A DNA stretch of 64,000 nt, taken from contig ARYC01000191.1 of assembly GCA_000711775.1 (NCBI GenBank), positions 62,001-126,000 on the forward strand, given 5' to 3'. Each line of letters opens with the position of its first letter. Within the stretch, counting starts at the first letter, position 1. The DNA comes from Oxytricha trifallax (lineage: Eukaryota > Ciliophora > Spirotrichea > Sporadotrichida > Oxytrichidae). Under the pieces are notes generated by a model. The model was given only the letters and a program-made list of their open reading frames with translations, did not search any database and was not told where the DNA came from. Below are positions 57,380-64,000 of the stretch, in pieces. The position numbers and the translations under genes are program-made.

Positions 57380-58076
57380 ACATTTCAATAAAATTGGTAG
57401 GAGGATGTTAATGATGAAGATAATCATGTAAATGCTAAAACTAATAAAATTGATAGCAAATTATAAATTGAACTGCTTGGTCTCATGGGATATACTTAAT
57501 TCACATTAAACCCCAAATATTAGTCAAATTGATATTTGAAGTTACCAACATCGCTAGCTAGAAAATATTAATTTATACTAAGAATTGATTTTTAATGATC
57601 TTGTTGACAAATTTGATGAGCAGTATAAATTAGAGGTTCGAGATCTTGCATATCTTAAATTAACAAATATCCCTCTATCATCCAATTAATCAAACTCAAA
57701 CAAGTTAATGTAAGAGAACTCAGAGGAGGAAAAACGCAGAAATGGAGCAATGGTAAAAGTTTAGTTAAAAAAACTTCTATTTTTTATAAATGAGTCATAA
57801 GTAGTCGTGCATTGAAATCAAGAGTTTAAGTTAGTTAGCTAGATAAAATGAAATTTTAAGAGAAATCAATTGTTGAATATAATAATTAATTATAATTAAT
57901 TGAAGATAGATTTGATGTTTAATAACTAATTTATATAAGAGCTATCAACTAAGCCTTAAAATATGCTTAATCAATAATTAAGTAAAATCCTCATAATGCT
58001 CTATATAAGATATTAGTCAAAAAAAAGCAGCCTGAGCATAATAAGTAAATTAAATATTGGTAATGATTGGATAAGA
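57380..58076 (+). pseudogene. hypothetical gene in three consecutive frames
   Basis: Three adjacent plus-strand stretches look strongly coding. The first (about 57,380-57,530) includes EDVNDEDNHVNAKTNKIDSK. The second (about 57,537 to TGA 57,813) includes LVDKFDEQYKLEVRDLAYLK and ENSEEEKRRNGAMVKV. The third (about 57,815 to TGA 58,074) includes QLDKMKFQEKSIVEYNNQLQ and ALKYAQSIIKQNPHNALYKI. Heptad-like spacing of Leu and Ile suggests helices or coiled coil in the last part. One-base shifts join the segments, so this is one gene, decayed or carrying sequence errors, or with tiny eliminated sequences. No ATG at the 5' end. Confidence 0.45.
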
Positions 58077-58734
58077 AGCATTATTACCATAAATTAAATG
58101 TAATCAAACACAATTTCTATATTAATTATATCATACTTATATATTTAATGTTCACAATTTGACAAAGTCAGATCCTGGTAACTAATGACAGTTTTGACAT
58201 CTGAATTATCAATTTATTAATTAGTAAAAATTGTTTATCGATACTATTTGAACTCTACCACCAATTTTAGATATACTCTTAGTTTAGAAAGTCAAATCAC
58301 TGTGACCAAGGCGATTACTCTAATTTCAAGCTGTTATTCTTACATTTCATCTACAGAATCAAATCTTTACTTTAATCTTTCCTTTCTAGCAGGCTTGAGT
58401 AACACATTATCAGCTGCTTAAATTGAAAATATCTATAAATAGGAAGGTATATTATATGCGTTACCGACTTATGTGAAGATTTATTAATTATCAAACTAAT
58501 CTTTAATTTAATGTATAACATTATTATAATTATAATTTGATGTGAATTTATATAATTATAGTAGTTATAAACTATCAAATTACCGGTAAATTATTAAGTA
58601 TGATTACTTATAATAAAAGTATTAATAAAGTGATTATCTCCCCATAAAAAAAACAACATAAAGTCTATATAAAAAAGTATATAAATTCAATCAATTTATA
58701 GTTATTATTAAAAAAGTGTTATATCCATTTAAAG

Positions 58735-58990
58735 CCCCATGATTTTTTTTAAGAATTAAGATAGGGGGGTATTTATAAATAATCAAAAATTTAATTATTA
58801 TTGGCGTAATATTTTGATGATTAGCCCAATTACTAAAACTATAGGCTCGAATGATTTTCCATATAAATTAACCAATCAGGGTGCGTATATTTAGTTTTAC
58901 GCTAATTTTAATTGATTTTGGCCAATAATAATTAAATTCTTGATTATTTATAAATACCCCCCTATCTTAATTCTTAAAAAAATCATGGGG
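58735..58990. mobile_element. foldback element family D, copy 1
   Basis: A 256-bp element with about 75-bp inverted arms starting CCCCATGATTTTTTT and including AGATAGGGGGGTATTTATAA. The core holds GGCTCGAATGATTTTCC and CCAATCAGGGTGCG. No coding capacity. Target duplication not clear. The core recurs at 60.0-60.2 kb. Confidence 0.75.
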
Positions 58991-60009
58991 TTTTACAATC
59001 ATTGAACTTCAATTAATTTAAATTCTTACTTAATAATTCGTTTTTAAAAGTGAATTTAATAGAGAATTAATCTATTCATTTATAATTGGTTTAAATTTAT
59101 ATAAAACAAACAAATTTGTAATTATCTATAAGATAGAATTGAATAAAATTCATAATTTTATATTGTTAATAATCCTGTCGTTTTAATTGAAAAAAATCCT
59201 GCATTAATCATTGCTAATAACATATAACCACTAATTGTATCATTTAACTTTAAATATAAAAATTATTAAATTTACAGTACAACAATAAATCACAATAGTA
59301 AAACTATTGTGATTTGTGATGTTTAATTATTAAGTATAAATGTAGGTGTTTAATGCGAAGCATAGATGAAATATATAATTTTAAATTGAAATTTGCTAAT
59401 AAGATTTGAAGGCATATTATTAATTTTAATCAAATATTAATGAGACTTTAATTGATGAATATAATTTCTAATTAAGCGGAAGATTAAATAAGACTTAACT
59501 CAAATAACAGATATTTCATGTGCAAACAATTTTAACAGTGGGATTTTAGTCTCACATTAACCTAGTTTATTATAGAATAAGAAACAGTAATAAGAGCAGT
59601 CACTGATTTAAAATCAGTGATTATAACAAATCATAAACTCTACAAATCTCAATTTTACTTTGTTGATACTATATCTGTTCTACATATTAAAATTCTAGAT
59701 AAACAATCACCTTATTTAAAACATAATAATTTGGGATTATCCGTAGAACTAGACAAGTCGTCCTTTAGTATATATAGTAAATTTTAAATTAATATATATT
59801 TAATAAGTAATTTAAAGAAATATAGCTATATATAATTAATATAAATAAATGTTCAAGCAAATGATAGACAATTATTGCTACAAGCTTTATAAAATAGTGA
59901 CGAATAAGTTCAAATTTAATAAATAATTTTAGATTCATTATGAAAACAAAATATTCAACAACAAAAGAATCAGTTTTAAGTGGGTTATCATAGCTAGTAA
60001 AACTTCATA

Positions 60010-60230
60010 GATGAGACGAAAATTGGGGTTATATCAATTTTATTAAAAATTTATTAATATTGGCTTATAATTATAATGTTTGGCATAAATATTAAAACTA
60101 TTGGCTCGATTAATTATCCTAATAAAATAATCCAATCAGGGTGTCTAAATTCGATTTTAGCAAATAATAATTAATTTTAAATATAATTGTTCTTAACTCC
60201 AATCCTCGTTTCTTAATTGATTTATGGGGT
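60010..60230. mobile_element. foldback element family D, copy 2 (degraded)
   Basis: Shares the core of copy 1 in the same order (AAAACTATTGGCTCGA, then TCCAATCAGGGTGTCTAAAT, then GATTTTAGC). The right end matches as TTATGGGGTTTTA. The arms have diverged so that the foldback is weak. Confidence 0.6.
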
Positions 60231-60429
60231 TTTATTGATTTCTCTAAATTAAATCAACTCCATTTATAATCTATTTGTATACACATTCAAAAAGTTTAAA
60301 CTATTTGACTTTTGAATCATCGTAGAACTAACGATTTACATTATTTTAATTTAGGTTCCATTTTATCATTAGTAAATGTGTTTTCCCGCAATTATAATTA
60401 TACACAAAAGGATAATATAGTATAATTTA

Positions 60430-60800
60430 ATTTCTGACTAGTAGTAAATGAGTAATCTCAAAATTAAATTTAACATATTCACTGTTTAATACTAAAATCA
60501 AACCATCAATCATAGACGTACCTGAAGTGAGTTGACGTGGCGAGTCGTCAAATCTAAAAACTCCGAAAAAAAACCTAGCCTCCATTCTACCTTTCTCTAT
60601 TTCCGAGATGCATCCGAGATAAGAGCCAAGTGCCAAGCAACTTGGAGTTTCTCCCGCAGATCTCTCAGAGATCAGCTTCTTGTAAACAATTAAAGGGAGG
60701 GTGGTGAAAACTCTTACAGGGTTCCACCGCTGCTGAGATAGTAGTCTCTGTCCTTTCGTGTGGTAGCCTTCATAACCCGACCTGGTGTGGGAGGAAAATC
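60430..60800 (-). other. GC-rich block, open on the minus strand
   Basis: GC-rich compared with its flanks. The minus strand stays open from 60,798 to TGA 60,136 and reads protein-like in its first half (GYHTKGQRLLSQQRWNPVRV, then SERSAGETPSCLALGSYLGC and GVFRFDDSPRQLTSGTSM). There is no ATG at the 5' edge, and the frame runs into the degraded family D element, so the coding part would end near 60,430. It could be an MDS, an RNA-derived sequence or a short retroelement piece. Unrecognised. Confidence 0.35.
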
Positions 60801-61008
60801 ATTATCTAATTTCTAATTACAATTCAATTAATCATTTTTTATTTATTCTGTTAGAGTGGACATCAATCAAAACCCCAAAACCCCTTAATGAGGTTTATAA
60901 GTGCTTTGATTTGTAGGGAATTTGTTAGGGGTTGGGGTTATTAATAGGTTTTAATGTGAAATTTATAGTAAATGTATTTAATTTAATCACTCAAAATGCA
61001 CTTTAGGA

Positions 61009-62434
61009 TCATGTGGTAGAGGTCTGAAGTTTATCTTACTTAACCACAACTCTATCTGCTCTATTGATATGTTCTGATCTTGAGTTTGGTTTTATTATTA
61101 TTGACTCTGCCATTTATTTCATTGATTGAGATACTCTTGTTCTGTCAATAAATTGCTTTATTCTTTGTTTAGCATCCTTCTCACACCTTGTAGAGTAGTA
61201 ATCGTTTCGAGGCATATCGCACTCTATTATTATTGCTGCTAAAGCCCACACATCCCATTAAAAGTCACCATCTCTCCAGTCTTCTCTTTCTGGATAGTAC
61301 CCTTGAGTTCCCATTACAGTTCCAAGCCTTGATACTTCCACTCTTTAGGCTCTATTGAAATCGATTATTGCTACTCTTACTGGTGAGAAGTTTATCATTA
61401 TATTTTCTGGCTTCAAATCTCTGTGAACAAACCCTAACTTGTGAAGCTCTTTTATACCTTGTATGGTCTGAGTTGCTATTTATCCAAGCTACTTATGATT
61501 CCTTTGATCTGTAATGAAATCTCTTAGGGTCATTTCATAGAGTGGGAGTCTGAAAGCAACATGATCCTTGGCAAGGAGAACAGCATCTAACTTTATTAAG
61601 TATCTACACTCTTTGAACTTTGCTTGAGTGAGTACATGATACTCATTTGTAAACTCCATCTAGTATTTATCATCACTTAAGAGATAGTTGAAGGGATACA
61701 CCTTGTATGCATACTGATGATCATTGATAACTTTCTTATCAAAAGATTCTTCTAATATAAGGTAGCTTTAAAGTGAAGTGTCTAGGTCAATTTAGGCAAG
61801 AACAGGAATCTTTTTATATTGAATTTTAATCATGATCTTTGTGATTTCGGATGCTAGTAGGTTGCGTGATTTCCTCACATATTCTGATTCACTAGCTTGT
61901 TCAAGCTCTACAAGTTTCGAAGATTCTCTTGTTTTTCTTTTGTTCAGTAGCTTCAATTCATCTTCATGCTTTTCAATCTCTAAATCTTTCTTGTGAGCTT
62001 TTAAAAGATGCTTCCTTAAATCTCTTGTATGAGCATACTGCTTATGGCACTCGAAGCACTCATACTTTCCGTCGATTTTATCGTGCTTTAAGTATATAGT
62101 TGGCTTGGCTTCTCTATGCTATTTCATATGCCTATACCAACTAGATTTATGAGCGAAGTCTCTCTCACACTACTCACAAAAGTATACTTCTACTTCTTCA
62201 GTTTGTATAGGAATTTAATTAATACCTTTCTCCTTCTCTGTCTCCCACACACTTGTTTGCCATTTATTTTCTATTATTAATTTCTATTTTAATAACAGAG
62301 ACCTCAAGTGATAGCTCAGGTAGTTCCTTATGAGAATTCATCTCACAGTTATCACATTTTTTATTGCTGCCAAAGGTAAGTCTCATTTAGTTTTATGGAA
62401 GTGCTGTTGTTTTTCTTAAAATGATAGCGCTCAT
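61009..62434 (-). pseudogene. TBE 57-kDa zinc-finger/kinase-like protein, one frameshift
   Basis: ATG 62,434 (MSAIILRKTTAL) starts a frame that shifts by one base at about 62,210-62,330, ahead of the fingers. From there to TGA 61,009 it is uninterrupted: two C2H2-like fingers (FCEQCERDFAHKSSWYRHMK and ECFECHKQYAH...H...H), a charged linker (KHEDELKLLNKRK), then a kinase-like domain with the canonical catalytic loop FVHRDLKPENIMI, IIDFNRAQ (DFN for DFG), GTQGYYPERED and WDVWALAAIIIE. The HRD loop is intact here, unlike copies 1 and 2, but the DFG Gly is Asn in all three. If the shift is a sequence error the gene is complete at about 475 residues. Confidence 0.85.
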
Positions 62435-62634
62435 ATTTAAATTTGAATTTAAAATTATAAAACTACCTCTATAACTGAGAGCTTATATGAGAGCTTTGCA
62501 AGCATAAAAGTTTCAAGGGAAGTTTATAGAGTATTATAGAAGAAATATGAGTGCTAAGAAACGATCCAGCTCTAAATCTGGGTGATAAAGTAACCATTTT
62601 AACTTTCAATAATAAGTTGATTATAGCACGTACC

Positions 62635-62800
62635 AATTTAGGAGCTGCTCCTAATTAAGTACGTACTGCTTTAGGAGGTATTTTATCAATATATGATTAA
62701 TTAGGGTGCTCCTAATTAAGTACTAGCATTAATTAAAGCTCCTAATTAAGTACTAGCATTTTAGGAGCTGCTCCTAATTAAGTACGTACCAATTTAAATC
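62635..62800. repeat. palindrome cluster between the 22- and 57-kDa genes (TBE-3)
   Basis: Repeated GGAGCTGCTCC, AGTACGTACT and CTCCTAATTAAGTA motifs; the two ends of the cluster (GTACCAATTTAGGAG and its near complement) form a larger hairpin. It occupies the same position as the clusters in copies 1 and 2. Confidence 0.6.
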
Positions 62801-62995
62801 AAAAATATGAACTATAAAAGTAGAAATTGATATCAATCTCTCAAGTTTGAAACCAGTTCTCAAAACTTTCTCCATATCCTTCTAAGAGGTTGACCTCCTA
62901 TAGGATGCCCATATTTAATAGTAAGTTTTACAGAGGTAAATAATTGAAATCAATAAACTTAAATTTGAATATCATTTCTTAGATCTGTAAACAAG

Positions 62996-63577
62996 ATGGA
63001 GTCAATGAATGATGCAATGAAAAGAGGGCAAGCACAAGAATTGATTCAAAGATTTAGAAGAAAGGAGGATTTGCACCGCTACCTGATGCAACAAGATAAT
63101 GAACTCATACTAACTAATCTTGACTATGGAGTTGAATTGTTCCTACCAACGATGGAAGGTACTAAAATTTCATTTCGAAGAGCAATACTCTGCGAAGAGA
63201 AGAAAGCTTTGAAAACTTAAGATGTGAAGTTTGCAGAGATTCCAAACTATCCAGAAATCTCTGTGACTAACTTATATGATGATGCTATGAATCACCCAGA
63301 GGTTTCGCAGTACCTGCCTACTAAGAAGCAGTTGTCAAATAAACTACCTGAAAGAAACTATTTCTTTGGCATACTTGCAACAATCAAAGGTGATTACTTG
63401 AAAGAAATTATTCAAGAATATCATAAGAAAAGGTACAGCATCTCTTCAGAAGATAAGGACAAACAAGGGATCAAGATAAGTGAGAGCTGGCTATCAGAGC
63501 TGCAGAAGCACCCTTATATTTCTAGTAAGATTTGTAGCTTAACTCTTTAGAAAAATCTGGAACTGGCATCTTCTTGA
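62996..63577 (+). CDS. TBE 22-kDa protein, intact
   Basis: ATG 62,996 to TGA 63,575 gives 193 residues with in-frame TAA and TAG read as Gln, about 22.5 kDa, matching the 22-kDa TBE product in size and position. Conserved blocks shared with copies 1 and 2 include MNDAMKRGQAQELIQRFRRK, LPTMEGTKISFRRAILCEEK, IPNYPEISVTNLYDDAM and KKQLSNKLPERNYFFGI. It is basic, without membrane segments or recognised domains. It is divergent from the 57-kDa gene and convergent with the transposase gene, leaving about 205 bp between the stops. The frame is clean, so it is probably functional. Confidence 0.9.
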
Positions 63578-63782
63578 TGAAGGTATAGAGCAAGCTTCAC
63601 ATAGAGCGAAAGTCGCAGACAAAGTATGAAGTTAGCAAAGACTTTATTCAAATATGTAGCCTCCAGAGTCGATGAACATAGATGCAGGAGCTGGCAGCAA
63701 GAGAAGAAACTTAGGAGGAGGGTAATAGAAGAAAAGAAAGAGAAGCCAGCTCCCTCTAAAGAATTCTATGTGACTTATATAT

Positions 63783-64000
63783 TCATTAACTTAACTCTAA
63801 AACTTATTTATATACATTCACTCTCCCTTCTTTCGCACGCTTTTAAGCCAATAAATTATCTACTCTCTTCGCTGAGCTTTTAATAAAGTCAACTGTATCA
63901 ATAGGTAGGTCATGCATCAAATGGTAGAGCAGCATCTTCTTGTAATGGCCTTTTAATATACCCCAGTAGAACTCAATTCCATTAAACTATGGACTGTAAG
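63783..64000 (-). CDS. TBE transposase, C-terminal part
   Basis: The last 72 codons of the transposase are inside the window, ending at TGA 63,783. The sequence reads SPQFNGIEFYWGILKGHYKK, holding the third catalytic acid (Glu of GIEFYW), then a basic tail with KSSAKRVDN and GRVNVYKQVLEL that matches copies 1 and 2. No lesion is seen in this part, unlike the other copies. Confidence 0.9.

Larger units (their letters stand above)
60868..64000 (-). mobile_element. TBE: TBE-type transposon, copy 3 (partial, runs off window)
   Basis: Begins with CAAAACCCCAAAACCCC after AAT (60,865-60,867), the probable target duplication. The TTAATGAGGTTTATAAGTGC and CTTTGATTTGTAGG blocks put it in the TBE-2 subfamily. 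The element is inverted relative to copies 1 and 2: 57-kDa gene (-), 22-kDa gene (+), then the 3' part of the transposase (-) at the window edge. No foldback is inserted in the visible part. It is the best preserved of the three copies. Confidence 0.95.

Noticed and set aside
1-64000. CRISPR arrays, bacterial operons or ribosome-binding sites
   Set aside because: No regularly spaced repeats of that type exist, and the genetic code, intron and transposons are those of a ciliate nucleus.
1-64000. tRNA or rRNA genes
   Set aside because: No cloverleaf or conserved rRNA block could be recognised by eye; a covariance search would be needed to exclude them fully.

Overview
This window reads as germline (micronuclear) DNA of a stichotrich ciliate of the Oxytricha/Sterkiella type. 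The background is AT-rich and low in genes. Every recognisable gene reads through TAA and TAG (both glutamine) and stops only at TGA. Three TBE-type (telomere-bearing element) transposons are present, with termini made of the C4A4 telomeric repeat. Because only TGA is a stop, long open frames arise by chance here, so length alone was not used as evidence: each gene call rests on motifs, composition or comparison between copies.

Layout: 1-12.4 kb is AT-rich with a few gene-like fragments. TBE copy 1 (TBE-1) lies at 12,426-17,014. From 19.8 to 25.2 kb runs a minus-strand block containing a broken SecA-like SF2 helicase gene and a minisatellite. 25.6-27.6 kb may be a small inverted-repeat element. 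A transposon with ~440-bp inverted terminal repeats, encoding a Rep-like SF3 helicase, spans 30,917-38,310 and has been split by TBE copy 2 (TBE-2, 32,822-37,866). TBE-2 itself carries two further insertions. 39.3-39.9 kb is a foldback element with an 8-bp target duplication. 41-58 kb holds scattered coding segments that look like macronuclear-destined segments (MDSs), including one gene start with a 39-nt intron and a GC-rich cysteine-rich block at 52.3-53.5 kb. TBE copy 3 (TBE-3) begins at 60,868 and runs off the right edge.

TBE genes: each copy has the three known TBE genes in the usual order: a DDE transposase (about 42 kDa), a convergent 22-kDa protein, and a divergent 57-kDa zinc-finger/kinase-like protein. 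A cluster of short palindromes lies between the 22- and 57-kDa genes. The TBE-3 22-kDa gene is intact and its partial transposase shows no lesion; the other TBE genes carry single-base frameshifts, in-frame TGAs or insertions.

Most notable: a four-copy, ~415-bp, TA-flanked foldback family (called A here), one copy of which sits inside a zinc finger of the TBE-2 57-kDa gene and whose exact removal would leave a continuous frame; a second foldback (C) inside the TBE-2 transposase gene with the ATT duplication typical of TBE insertion; and the Rep-like SF3 helicase transposon. Whether the frequent one-base frame breaks are biological decay or assembly error cannot be decided from the sequence.
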